Shown here piece after piece: positions 12,253-23,613 of a stretch of DNA of 64,000 nucleotides. The notes beneath the pieces are model-generated. The model did no database searches. It saw only the letters and a program-made list of their open reading frames with translations, and was not told where the DNA came from. The DNA lies in contig JADCRB010000028.1 of the NCBI GenBank assembly GCA_021464245.1, forward strand, positions 1,421,870-1,485,869. Direction: 5' to 3'. Source of the DNA: Carallia brachiata (lineage: Eukaryota > Streptophyta > Magnoliopsida > Malpighiales > Rhizophoraceae). Within the stretch, counting starts at the first letter, position 1; the number at the start of each line of letters is the position of its first letter. A program made the translations under genes and the position numbers.

Positions 12253-12854
12253 ACCACAAGCAACGTGCGTGAAGGCCAAAGTAGAGCAAGTGGTGTTAAT
12301 TGGACGTCAAGTAACACATTTGAAGGTCAAGGTAGCTCAGTGGTCTATGTCAACATGATTTGAGTGCAAGAGAGAAAGTTTGGGCCAAAATGAGTAATTG
12401 GGCCTAGTGCATTCATGTCCATGTGTGGACTATTTTGGATTGTTTAATTTAGAGTTCTAATTATTGTTATTGGTTGGACTTTTTAAATAAAGCCCATACC
12501 TATTGTTTAGAATTGATATTTCGAGAAAGAAGAACAACATTCTTTTGGTTCTAAGAGCCAACCTCTGAACTTATCAAAGAACTCCTTCCATGCGGCATTC
12601 ATCTCAGACTTATCACCCTCATTCTTCTTTTTTAAGGGTGCGGCGTCTACTAAATCTTCTTATCCATTTGGTTCACGTCTCTTTATAGATATTAGGTCAA
12701 GGTCCTTCCAAACTTGACTTGACTTCCCTTAGGTTGTGACTCTAATCTTGTTCATGGTTCTTCCAGTGTCACTTGCGGGGTTCGCATCTCTTTATAGAAC
12801 TTGTTGGGTCTTTTGATTGATGTGTGTCGAATACACCAAAAAAAAAACTCTAAC
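12253..12854 (+). other. Probable Gypsy-1 3' UTR and LTR remnant
   Basis: There is no gene here. The region follows the pol stop codon directly and contains phrases such as tgggccaaaatgagtaattg and ggggttcgcatctctttata that look like gypsy 3' sequence. Without the 5' LTR in the window I cannot set LTR borders. Gypsy-2 begins at 12855. Confidence 0.4.
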
Positions 12855-14137
12855 TCACTCAATTAACAAGTTTGTAATTAGGGTAAGCAGAGGTCAAACC
12901 CACGAGATTCATTTCCAATTAATCAGCTGATTTATGATCTTAGTCCTATTAAATCAATGCAAATACAAATACAAGAGAAAAGGGGAGATGAATTCAATTT
13001 TAATTAAACTAATAAAAGTAAAACAAGAAATTAATAACAAGTAAAATCAACAAATGAACGCACCTTCAGAAATAAGGATATTTACATCATTGGATTCACA
13101 CATCGATCATTGACACTAAAGATCATCAATTCTTTAATTGAATATTCAGCCTACAGTAATGATAAGCTCTATTATTCCGAATCTTTCTTTAGTTTGTTGT
13201 TAATTGAGGCAAGTTCTTCAATTCATCTCTCATCAATTAAACTACCTAGGACAAGTTCTCTAGATATAATTTATTGACAATATTAAGATAGGAAAGATAG
13301 CTAAATCTAAAGAATAAATTCACAAGCTAATTTGTTTAATGTAGACCATGACCTCCATAGAAATCAGACAAAAACTTGACCATAATTATCAATTTCTATT
13401 TGCTACTTAGCATTAGAATCATCAACCAATTATGGACTTAAGTTCTAGACTACATTAGATCATAAAGCACAATTGTCTGTTGTGCCCATAGCAATGAAAC
13501 CATATAATCATGAGCAATTATAATAGAAGAACGTGAGAATTGAAAATAAAGAATTAAATTAGATATAGAAACCAATAAATTTCACAATGCTTCCACTAAT
13601 GGCTTCAATCCTTAAAACCAAAAGTTAAAAACACTAGCCTTGCATATTGTAAGTGAGTGCACAAGAATAAGATAAAAGAGAGGCTGCCAACCACTTTTTA
13701 AACAACCTAAAATGTCTATTTATAGCCCCAAGAAATAGCAAATTCGTGCAAACTAGGGTTAGAGACTTCCTCTTTAAGATTGGAGAACAACTCCTAACCA
13801 AACTAGGAAAACTTGACAGCTTTATGAACTGAATTGAGAACATCAGTTGAAGGCCCAATTCTATTCGGATTTCCACAAATAAGCCCATTCTGGAAAGCTC
13901 AATATGTCTACTTTAATTCTCATCAAGAGCTCAAGTCCATCCAGAAACGTTTAGAGGGTTAAATTCTCGAAAAACAATTCGGTGGTCAGATTTCCTCAAT
14001 ACTGCTTCTTTAAGCTTCTTAGTTGCTCCAAGCCATTCAATCTTCTCCTAAAACATAAAATAAACTCCAGTAAGCATATTTAAGATAAAAAAGACACTAA
14101 GAAGGTTAAATATAAGAGAACAAATATAATGCATATA
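12855..14137 (-). repeat. Gypsy-2 3' LTR, main part
   Basis: This part pairs with 34185-35448, for example the shared block caattaacaagtttg at the left edge. The last 15 bases of the LTR lie beyond SIRE-A at 30406-30420. The open frame on the - strand at 13634-13888 has a diverged twin at 34916-35170, so it is LTR sequence and not a gene. Confidence 0.85.
14133..14137. other. SIRE-A target-site duplication, left copy
   Basis: The 5-mer atata is repeated exactly at 30406-30410. In the intact Gypsy-2 LTR at 35434-35440 the target occurs once, within gaatataacatac. Confidence 0.9.
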
Positions 14138-15600
14138 TGTTGGAAAATTCACACCCCATGCATATATTGAGAATTGTTAGAAGTGTGAATTCATGTTTTG
14201 ATGATGAATGTTTTGATGATGAACTATGAACCAATCTAACAAAAGTACAAGTGAATTTCATTTGTATATTCTTCAAATATACAATTGAGGTTCAAGAAGT
14301 CCAAAGAGGTCTACACATGCCATCTCACATGTCCAAGGAAGAGAAAGATCAAATTGGCTTTATTAAGCTACTATCTTAGAAAGACAGCACAAGAGCAAAT
14401 CTGTTTGGGCGAATTCCAAGTATCAAAATGACTCAATTGAGAAATATTTGGGACCTAAAATATATACAGTGTTGCAGGACTATAAGTCTAGTTTCAAATG
14501 AGATTGGTCGTGCAATTTTTGGAGCCATAGAGAAAAACTTATGAATTTTATACCAAGAGGGTGCAAGCTGTCAGGAACCTTTAGTGCACATAGAGTAAAT
14601 TTCAACGGCTGTATAGAAGAACACACAATGAATTTGAATGCAAAAGTTTCTGTGTAGATTCCCTGTTCTATCTACTAATCAACGCAAAAGAAGCACATCA
14701 AAATTCAAAGTCTTCTGCAAGATATTAATGTTCTACTAAAAGTGTGCAGACTGTCTGACGAAACTTTAATGTCTCTATTCCAAAATTTATTTGAATATGG
14801 TATACTCATTAAAAAATAGTCAAATTTGGTGGGTAAGGAGCTCTAACAGTCTACTAAATAACCAAAATGAATCGCAATTTTTCAAGCTGTTTGTACCAAG
14901 TTATAGCCGGTCTACCAGAAGGTGTCAGACAAGAGAATCAATGCAAAGCTGTCAAGAGGAAAACAACAAAACATGTATGTGCAACCCATGGCAACACTCT
15001 AACAAGTTTGTAACCTATCTTGCAGCTACTTAAACATCGCTTGAAGGTGTTTTTACTGATGTGAGAAGTGAAGAAAGTTATATTTAAGCATTGTATAATC
15101 TCTCTCAAGGCAAAAGGCTTTCTTTGCTCTAAGTGCTTTCATTGTAAAATTACTATTTAAGCTAGTAAAGTTCATTTATTGTAATACATTGTGAGAACAG
15201 GTGAGAGCTCTCAAGTGGGACTTGTGAGGATCATCTTGTAAGGAGTTAGGGTTGAACTCTAAGAAGGAAAACCCAAGAGAAAAAGGGAAATTGGTGTTTG
15301 CAAGTGGGACTTGTGCAATAACCGATTTGAAGGCAGGTGCAACGGTGTTTGTGAAGTCTTCTTGTAAACTATACGGTGGTGATTGGTTCGCCAATGGTGC
15401 CCCTATAGTTGAACTCTCAAGAATCTCCATAAGAGGGATTTTGAGAAGACCAAGGACGTAGCCATTTGGTGAACCTTGTAAAATTCGGTATTGTATCTCT
15501 TTCAATCTCTTGTTTACATTCATTTGCAAAAATTTTATTTGAGGATTTCATTTGTGAAGCCTATTCACCCCCACTCTAGGCTTCATCCAAGGGACCAACA
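14138..15600 (+). repeat. SIRE-A 5' LTR
   Basis: This 1463-bp LTR shares its start and end with the other three SIRE LTRs in the window. It differs from its partner at 28944-30405 by roughly 6% in the first ~360 bases (by eye). Open frames inside it (such as 14791-15033 and 15176-15529) recur in the other LTR copies and are not genes. Confidence 0.92.
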
Positions 15601-15602
15601 TT

Positions 15603-15613
15603 TGGTATCAGAG
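15603..15613 (+). other. SIRE-A primer-binding site
   Basis: tggtatcagag follows the LTR after two bases and is complementary to initiator tRNA-Met. Confidence 0.85.
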
Positions 15614-15655
15614 TCTAACCTCACTTGTAAGGCTTAACATCCTTGAGGGATCCCC

Positions 15656-17450
15656 ATAGAATCCTCATCTAATGAAAACAAGAGACCTTTCTTTGATGGT
15701 AGTGATTTTCAATACTATAAACATCATATGGAAAGTTATCTTAAATCGAAGGGAATGAGTGTTTGGTTAAGTGTAGTAAATGAACCATATGTGCCTAAGG
15801 TAGAAGTTGTTGATGATAAGGTAGTGAAAACCTTGAGAGAAAAACCAATAGAAAAATGGGATGAAGAGGACTTTAAGAAAAACCAAATAGATGAAAGAGC
15901 ATATTATTACTTGAAAATGTCCATAGCTAGAAGTGAATATAACACCATCAAACATTGTAAATATGCTAAGGAAATTTGGGATACATTGTGTCTCTCAAAT
16001 GAAGGGACATTAAAAGTTAGAAAAGTTAAACTTGGCATGCTTATGAAAGAATTCGAACTTTTCACTATGAGACTAAATGAATCGGTTAAAAGTGTCTTTG
16101 ATAGACTCATGATTATTGCTAGTAGACTAACTGATCTTGGAAAAGTGTTTGGAAAGGGTGAACTTGTGCAGAAATTAATGAATTCGATTAATGAGGAATA
16201 CAAAATGAAGATTAATGCCATTGAAGAAACTCACAAAGTGGAGGAGCTAACCATGGAAGAGTTGCTTGGGTCCTTGATGACTCATGAGATCAAACTCAAA
16301 AGGAGAAGTGCATTACCACAAGGAGAATCATATTCAAAAAATGTAGCACTCAAAGTTAAAGCCAAGACTCCTTTGAAACCTCAAAAGGATGATGAAAGTG
16401 ATGTTGAAACTAATTCAAACATTGATGATGAAGAACTTGCTCTTTTTGTCAAAAGTTTCAAGAAGATGATGAAATATCCCAGAAGAAGAAAGAACCTCAA
16501 GAAACAAGTGTCCAACAAAAGTGAAGAGGAAGAAGGGCCTCTTTGTTTTGAATGCAACCAACCTGGCCACTTCAAGGTAGATTGTCCCAATCTCAAGAAA
16601 AAGAGAGGTAAGAAAGTATTTCTTGTAGCATGGGGTGAAAATGATGACAAATATGAGAAAGAGCAAGAATCATACATGGCACTCATGACCCTTGATGAAG
16701 ATGATGAAAGTCACAATGAGGTAATAGATCTTTCTTCTTATGAAAAACTTAGAGAAGCTTTTGATGAGTTATTGATCACATTTAAAAGGAAATGTATATA
16801 ATATAAAGAACAAAAGAAAGCACGCGAGAAACTTTTGCTAAAGAAAGTTGAAGTTGTCTTAAAAAAAAGTCTTTTAAAAGAAGAACTAGAAAAGGTTAAA
16901 ATAGCTCATAAATCAACTTGCGGTGAGTTAAATTTAGTTAAACAAGAGCTTGCAACATTCAAAGAGGCCCCTAACATCAAAGAAAATTTACATCTTGCTT
17001 TAGAAAAAGAAGTAGAGGATCTTAAAGAAAAGAATTCAAATATAAAAAAATCATTTTCAAAATCCATATAAAGGAGTGAAAAATTAAATGAGATGTTATC
17101 TTTTCAAAAAATTTTTTTGACAAATTCGGTTTAGACTACCTTGCTAAAAACAGGTCTAATCCCATAAAAGATAAGAAAAATATTGTATCATGTTTTTATT
17201 GTCATAAAGAAGGACACAAATCTCATGATTGTAGACTTAGAAGACCTAATGACCCCAACAAGTCCTACATTAAAAGTTATGTGCCATCTTCTAAAGCTTG
17301 GAAAAAGCCTAGTAAATTCAAACAAGTATGGATGGTAAAAGATTCGCTGAAGAAGAATGATTGTTATAACATTGAAGGACCCAAAAAGAAATGGGTACCA
17401 AAATGTTCTACATCTTGTTTTTTATGTACAAAAGTGCTTGAAGGCAACAT
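15656..17450 (+). pseudogene. SIRE-A gag
   Basis: This is a SIRE-type Gag. SIRE-B begins its gag with ATG-GAA-TCC; here the same codon is ATA (15656), so the start is lost. The body is open from before 15728 to 16801 and holds a UBN2-type capsid region (about 15900-16250), a basic and acidic stretch, and a zinc knuckle CFECNQPGHFKVDC at about 16550-16590. A CAA-to-TAA change at 16799 stops it. Downstream pieces contain a coiled-coil segment (16835-17071) and a second knuckle C-F-Y-C-H-K-E-G-H-K-S-H-D-C (about 17190-17230). Confidence 0.85.
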
Positions 17451-18050
17451 ATTTTAAAGAAGATGTCATTTCGTACCTTGATAGTGGATGTGCTAGGCAT
17501 ATGACTGGAGAAGCATCATTTTTCTCCACACTGAAAAGCAAGGATGGAGGATGTGCTACATTTGGAGACAATGGAAAAAGGCAAAATCATTGGAGTTCGC
17601 ACTATAGGTAACAATGTATCAAGTTTTATTGAGGATGTTGCTTTGGTAAGTGGTTTAAAGCACAACTTAATTAGCATTAGCCAATTGTGTGATAAAGGTT
17701 TTGAGGTATAATTCAAACCCATTACTTGTGAAGTATATGATCCCCATACCAAAGCATTGAGATTTGTAGGAAAAAGAAAAGGAAATATGTATGTGCTTAC
17801 TTTAAATGATTTGTTTTCAAGTGACATACGTTTTGTTTTTTTAAAAGAAGAAGAACCTTGGATTTGGCATAGAAAGCTTAGACATGCTAGCATGAATATC
17901 ATTTCAAAATTATCTAAGCTTGATTTAGTGAGAGGTTTGCCAAAGCTTAATAATGAAAAGAATAAGTTGTGTGATGCATGTGCTAAGGGTAAGCAAATAA
18001 AAACTTTTTTCAAATCAAAAAATTGTGTTTCCACTTCAAAAATTTTGTAA
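17451..18050 (+). pseudogene. SIRE-A protease and pre-integrase region
   Basis: The aspartic protease active site reads Y-L-D-S-G-C-A-R-H-M-T-G at about 17474-17509, where D-S-G is the catalytic motif. A frameshift near 17580 follows. The frame 17757-18050 is the GAG_pre-integrase zinc-binding region: W-H-R-K-L-R-H-A-S (about 17866-17892) and C-D-A-C-A-K-G-K-Q (about 17971-17997). The frame ends at a TAA at 18048. Confidence 0.85.
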
Positions 18051-18681
18051 TTGCTTCATATTGATTTGTTTGGTCCTACTAGAACTAAAAGTTTGGGTGG
18101 AAAGCAATATGGTCTTGTGATTGTTGATGAATATTCTAGATTTACTTAGGTATTTTTTTCTTGTGTGTAAGAATGAAGCTGTGAATGCCTTCATTAATTT
18201 TGGTCAAAAGATTCAAAATGAAAAAGGGATGAAGATCATAAGTATAAGGAGTTTGAAAACCTTGGCTTTTAACAATTTCGTGAAGAAGTTGGGGTATCTC
18301 ACAATTTTTTGGCTCCTAGAACTCCACAACAAAATGGTGTTGTGGAAAGGAAAAATCGGACCTTAGAGGAAATGGTAAGGACTATGCTTTGTAAAAATAC
18401 CTTACCTAACTATTTTTGGGCCAAGGCTATAAATACTTCTTGTTATATTATTAATAGAACTTTAATTCGTCCTATTTTAAACAAAACTCCATATGAATTA
18501 TTTGTAGGAAAAAAGCCTAATATTAGTTATTTTCATCCTTTTGATTGCAAATGTTATCTTTTTAACAATGGAAAAGCCTCTCTTGGAAAATTTGATGCCA
18601 AGAGTGATGAAGGTATTTTCCTAGGTTACTTTCTCACATCTAAGGCTTATAGAGTTTCTAATAAGAGAACTTTGGTAGTTG
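18051..18681 (+). pseudogene. SIRE-A integrase core, interrupted
   Basis: The core starts H-I-D-L-F-G-P-T-R-T (about 18058) with the first catalytic Asp. The block around the second catalytic Asp is damaged: after I-I-S-I-R-S (about 18237) the usual D-H-G-G-E is missing because of a short deletion. The frame 18309-18719 then gives APRTPQQNGVVERKNRTLEE, which includes the catalytic Glu, and later FDAKSDEGIFLGY. SIRE-B cuts the gene at 18686 within V-V-E-E; coding resumes at 26557. Confidence 0.88.
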
Positions 18682-18686
18682 AAGAG
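18682..18686. other. SIRE-B target-site duplication, left copy
   Basis: aagag is repeated exactly at 26552-26556, on the far side of SIRE-B. Confidence 0.92.
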
Positions 18687-20149
18687 TGTTGGAAAATTCA
18701 CACCCCATGCATACATTAAGAAATTGTTACTAAGTGTGAATTCATGTTTTGATGATGAGTGTTTTGATAATGAGCTATGAACCAATCTAACATAAGTACG
18801 AGTGAATTTCATTTGTATGTTCTTCAAGTATACAATTCAGGTTCAAGAAGTCCAAAGAGGTACACATATGCCATCTTACACGTGCATGGAAGTGCATGGA
18901 AGATAAATATCACATTGGGCCTTATTAAGCTACTATCTTATAAAGACAGCATAAGAGCAAATCTGTTTGGACAGATTCCAGGTACTAAACTCACTCACTT
19001 GAGATATATTTTGGGGCTAAAATATATACATTTTGGCAGGACTATAAGTCTAGTTTCAAATGATCTTAGTCGTACAATTTTTGGAGTCCTAGAGAAAAAC
19101 TTATGAATTTTATACCAAGAGGGTGCAAGCTGTCAGAAACCTTCAGTGCACATAGAGTGAATTACAACGGCTGCCTAGAAGAGCACACGACGAATTTGAA
19201 TGTGACATTTTGTGTGTATATTTTTTGTTCTATCTATTAATCAATGCAAAAAGAATCACATCAAAATTCAAAGCCATCTGCAAGATATTACCGTTCTACT
19301 AAAACTGTGCAGACTGCCTAATGGAACTTTAACGTCTGTATTCAAACATTTTTTTGACTATGCTATACTCATTCAAAAATAGTCAAATTTGGTGGGTAGA
19401 GAGATCTGACAGTCTACTAAATAAAACAAAAGGAATCGCAATTTTTCAAGCTATCTGTATCAAGTTATAGCCGTTCAACCAGAAGGTGTCAAACAAGAGA
19501 ATCAATGCAAAGCTGTCAAGAGGGAAACAACAAGGTATGCATGTGCAACCCATGGCAACGGCTCTAACAAGTTGCTAACCTACTTAAACATCACTTGAAG
19601 ATGTTTTACTTGTGAAGAAAAGTTATATTCAACCACCGCACAATCTCTCTCAAGGCAGAAAGGCTTTCTTTACTCTAAGTGCTTTTATTGTAAAACTAGC
19701 ATTCAAGCTAGTAAGTTTCATTTGTATTGTAATACATTGTGAGAATAGGTGAGAGCTCTCAAGTGGGACTTGTGAGGATCATCTTGTAAGGAGTTAGGGT
19801 TGAACTCCAAGAAGGAAAACCTAAAAGAAAAGGGAAAGTGGTGTTGGCAAGTGGGACTTGTGCAACAAGCGTTTTGAAGGCGGACGCAAGGGTGTTTGCG
19901 GAGTCTTCTTGTAAACTGTACGGTGGTGATTGGTGCGTCCAAAGGCACACTATAGTTGAACTCTCAAGAATCTCCAAGAGAGGGATTGTTGAGAAGACCA
20001 AGGACGTAGCCATTTGGTGAACCTTGTAAAAATCAGTATTGTATTTCTTTCAATCTCTTGTTTACATTCATTTGTAGAAATTTTTATTTGAGGATTTCAT
20101 TTGTGAAGCCTATTCACCCCCCCTCTAGGCTTCACCCTAGGGACCAACA
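18687..20149 (+). repeat. SIRE-B 5' LTR
   Basis: This 1463-bp LTR pairs with 25080-26551. Its first 60 bases are identical to those of the 3' LTR. It belongs to the same family as the SIRE-A LTRs but forms a distinct subfamily, with a repeated gtgcatggaa unit near 18886-18901. Confidence 0.92.
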
Positions 20150-20151
20150 TT

Positions 20152-20163
20152 TGGTATCAGAGC
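20152..20163 (+). other. SIRE-B primer-binding site
   Basis: tggtatcagagc lies two bases after the 5' LTR and matches the initiator tRNA-Met 3' end. Confidence 0.88.
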
Positions 20164-20204
20164 TTAACCTCACTTGTAAGGCTTAACATCCTTGAGGGAT
20201 CCCC

Positions 20205-22013
20205 ATGGAATCCTCATCAAATGAAAACAAGAGACCTTTCTTTGATGGTACTGATTTTCAATACTATAAAGATCATATGGAAAGTTATCTTAAATTTAAG
20301 GGGATGAAAGTTTGGCAAAGTGTAGAAGAGGGACCATATGTCCTAGGAAGAAGTTGTTGATGATAAGGGAGTAAAAACCTTGAGCGTAAAACCAATAGAA
20401 AATGGGATGAAGAGGACTATAAGAAAAACCAAATCGATGAAAGAGCATATTATTATTTGAAAACGTCCATAGCTAAAAGTGAATATAACACCATCAAACA
20501 TTGTAAAAATGCTAAGGAAATTTGGAATACATTGTGTCTCTCAAATGAAGGGACATTAAAAGTTAGGAAAGTTAAACTTGGCATGCTTATGAAAGATTTT
20601 GAACTTTTCACTATGAGACCAAATGAATCGGTTAAAAGTGTGTATGATAGACTCATGATTATTGCTAATGGACTAACCGATCTTGGCAAAGTGTTTGGAA
20701 AGGGTGAACTTGTGTAGAAATTAATGAACTCGATGAATGAGGAATACGAAATGAAGATTAATGCCATTGAAGAAACTCACAACGTGGAGGAGCTAACCAT
20801 GGAAGAGTTACTTGGGTCCTTGATGACCCATGAGATCAAACTCAAAAGGAGAAGTGCATTACCACAAGTAGAATCATCCTCAAAAAAAGTAGCACTCAAA
20901 GCTAAAGCCAAGACTCCTTTGAAACATCAAAAGGATGATGAAAGTGATGTTGAAAGTGATTCAAGCATTGATGATGAAGAACTTGCTCTCTTTGTCAAAA
21001 GGTTCAAGAAGATGATGAAATATCCCAAAAGAAGAAGGAACCTCAAGAAACAAGTGTCCAACAAAAGTGAAGAGGAAGAAGGGCCTCTTTGTTTCAAATG
21101 GAATCAACCCGGCCACTTCAAGGTAGATTGTCCCAATCTCAAGAAAAAGAAAGGTAAGAAAGGTAAGAAAGCATTTCTTGTAGGATGGGGTAAAGGTGAT
21201 GATGAAGATGAGAAAGAACAAGAATCTTACATGGCACTCATGGCCCTAGATGATGACGATGAAAGTGACAATGAGGTAATGGATCTTCCCTCTTATGAAG
21301 AACTTAGAGAAGCTTTTGATGATTTATTGGTCACTTTTAAAAGGAAATGTAAACAATATAAAGAGCAAAAGAAAGCATGTGAAAAACTTTTGTTAGAGAA
21401 AGATGAAATTGTATTGGAAAATAGTCTTTTAAAAGAAGAACTTGAAAAGGCTAAATTAGATCATAAATCAACTTGTAGTGAGTTAAATTTTGTTAAACAA
21501 GAGCTTGCAATATCTAAAGAGGCTCCTAACATCAAAGACAATTTACATCATGCTTTGGAAAAAGAAGTTGAGGACCTTAAAGAAAAGAATTCAAATTTAG
21601 AAAAGTCCTTTTCAAAATTCACATTAGGTAGCAATAAGTTAGATGAGATGTTATCTTGTCAAAAGAAATTTTTTAACAAATCCGGTTTGGGATACCTCAC
21701 TAAAAACAAGACTAATCTCATAAAAGAGAAGAAAAATGTTGTATCATGTTTTTATTGTCATAAAAAGGGACACAAATTTCATGATTGTAGACTTAGAAGA
21801 CCTAGTGATCCCAACAAGTCCTACATTAAAGATTATGTGTCATCTTCTAAAGTTTGGACAAAGCCTAATAAATTCAAACAAGTATGGATGGTTAAAGATT
21901 CATTGAAGAAGAATGATTGTTGTAACATTGAAGGACCCAAAAAGATATGGGTACCAAAATATTCTACATCTTGTTTTATAGGTGGAAAAGTGCTTGAAGG
22001 CAGCATATTTTAA
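20205..22013 (+). pseudogene. SIRE-B gag
   Basis: This is a SIRE-type Gag homologous to that of SIRE-A. It starts with an intact ATG at 20205 (M-E-S-S-S-N-E-N-K-R-P-F-F-D-G). A frameshift near 20340 and a CAG-to-TAG change at about 20715 break the front. From 20724 to 22013 it is open for 429 codons: end of the capsid region, basic/acidic stretch, zinc knuckle with its second Cys changed to Trp (C-F-K-W-N-Q-P-G-H-F), a Lys/Glu-rich coiled coil (about 21340-21640), and an intact second knuckle C-F-Y-C-H-K-K-G-H-K-F-H-D-C (about 21746-21790). Confidence 0.88.
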
Positions 22014-22356
22014 AGAAAAATGCCATTTGGTACCTTGATAGTGGATGTGCAAGGCATATGACCGGAGAAGCATCATTTTTGTCCACACTAAAAAGCAAGG
22101 ATGGAAGATGTGTCACGTTTGGAGACAATGGAAAAGGCAAAATCATTGGGGTTGGCACTATAGGTAACAATGTATCAAGTTTTATTGAGGATGTTGCTTT
22201 GGTAAGTGGTTTAAAGCACAACTTAATTAGCATTAGCCTATTGTGTGATAAAGGTTTTGAGGTATTATTCAAACCCATGACTTGTGAAGTATATGATCCT
22301 CATACTAAAGCATTGAGATTTGTAGGAAAAAGAATAAGTTGTGTAATGTATGTGTT
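22014..22356 (+). pseudogene. SIRE-B protease and pre-integrase start
   Basis: The protease motif W-Y-L-D-S-G-C-A-R-H-M-T-G is intact at about 22028-22066, in the -1 frame relative to the end of gag. The frame 22058-22408 continues with F-G-D-N-G-K-G-K-I-I-G-V-G-T and L-K-H-N-L-I-S-I-S. It is cut at 22356, where a foreign LTR fragment begins; the last codons of the open frame belong to that fragment. Confidence 0.85.
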
Positions 22357-23198
22357 TGTTAAGACCCTAAGGTTTCAGTTTTTGGTTTTGATGATTGCTA
22401 AACACTGAGAGTTACTAATATGTTTATTTAAGTGTGTAGTTAAATGATTTAATCAAATAACATCAATTGAAATGGAAGCAATGCTAGCATAAGGCAACTA
22501 TTGATATTGGTCACATTCAGTGTAAGTACTATCCAGCATAGTCAATTTTAAAAGGCTCGTTTGCTCACATGGAGATGAACTAGATAATGTGCGATATACG
22601 GTTAGAAAGATAATTCTGTCTAGTTTCTGAATTCTTAAGAATCATCTCAATTGGATATTTTTGGAGGAAGTTATAGTCTATGAACTGAAAGGTGCTCAAT
22701 CTGTCAAGGCAGACAGGATCAGTCCACTTTAAGAGATGATTGCGACCAAATGGGAAGGAACTAGCTGTTGAGTTTTATATGCATACAAATATAATTCTGT
22801 CTAGTTTCTAAATTGACCAGAATCACGCAAATTGGAGTTCTGTAGAAGGAGATATTGCCAAAATACTAAAGGATGTGCAGCTTGTCCCGTCCAGAAGGAT
22901 CAGTCAACTTCCAGAAGACACAACAACTAGCTAGAGTGGAATCAGACCATGATCTATACATGTATGAAAAGCTCTATGAGTCTACTTTCAAATGGAAGAA
23001 ACGGGATATGATTTGGAGTTACACAGGTAGACTTATGATTGATTCTTTAAGAAGTGTCAGAGCTGTCCAATTGAGAAAGGAAACAAGCTTAAATTGGGTC
23101 TTGGTGATGCTGCTTGAAAGAGAATCCATTTAAATAAGATTATGAGCTAAAAAGGAAACTTTTCAAAGATTGCAAAGCTAATGTTAGCACAAATATGA
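22357..23198 (+). repeat. LTR fragment of another SIRE-like element
   Basis: The segment starts tgttaagaccctaagg, a start typical of SIRE-lineage LTRs, but unlike the tgttggaaaattc LTRs of the host element. It replaces about 95 bp of the integrase region that SIRE-A retains. Three loosely related units of about 180 bp begin near 22610, 22788 and 22973 (around the motif tctgtctagtttct in the first two). No downstream LTR end, primer site or TSD is visible, so it is truncated. The frame 22873-23133 in it has no recognisable domain. Confidence 0.55.
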
Positions 23199-23325
23199 AA
23201 GCTTAGAAATTCTAGCATGAGTATCATTTCATAATCATCTAAAATTGATTTAGTAAGAGGTTTGCCAATGCTTTAGAATTAGTTGTGTGATGCATGCTTA
23301 GATTAAAACAAATACATACTTCATT
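23199..23325 (+). pseudogene. SIRE-B integrase scrap
   Basis: About 127 bases align with SIRE-A 17873-18005, the end of the pre-integrase zinc-binding region (shared blocks gatttagtaagaggtttgcc and ttgtgtgatgcatg), with several changes. Similarity stops near 23325, where foreign DNA begins. Confidence 0.75.
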
Positions 23326-23613
23326 TGTAGGGCAAGATCCCAAGATCAACATCTCACACAATTTCACAAGGTTTTACATTTTCCCCACGTCTTTATCTCA
23401 GCAGTACAAGCAGACTTACCAAAATTGATAAGTACACAATTACAAGACAAATAACACCAACCACTTATTCATACATAGAGTACACCAACCATGACTCATC
23501 CATGTACTATGCACTACAAGACAACATCCCTGCGCATACATACATTCCAATAAAGCTTTGTATGTTGGAATCCATATTCCAACGCCAGAAATTGTCTTCA
23601 GATCTTACCCCTG

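Larger units (their letters stand above)
428..12854 (+). mobile_element. Gypsy-1: decayed Ty3/gypsy retrotransposon, split by Copia-1
   Basis: The pol domains run in the order RT, RNase H, integrase, the order of Ty3/gypsy elements. The left part (428-2833) breaks inside the integrase C-terminal region at 2833 and resumes in the same reading sense at 11911. Removing the element between them restores a plausible W-L-x-M-R-K-E-R-F motif. The 5' LTR and gag are not in the window. No clean 3' LTR could be delimited; 12253-12854 is probably its 3' UTR and LTR. Many stops and frameshifts show it is long dead. Confidence 0.8.

Noticed and set aside
15176..15529. 117-codon open frame on the - strand of the SIRE-A LTR, repeated in other LTRs
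   Set aside because: It recurs with different frames in all four SIRE LTR copies and overlaps LTR regulatory sequence, so it is a by-product of LTR sequence.
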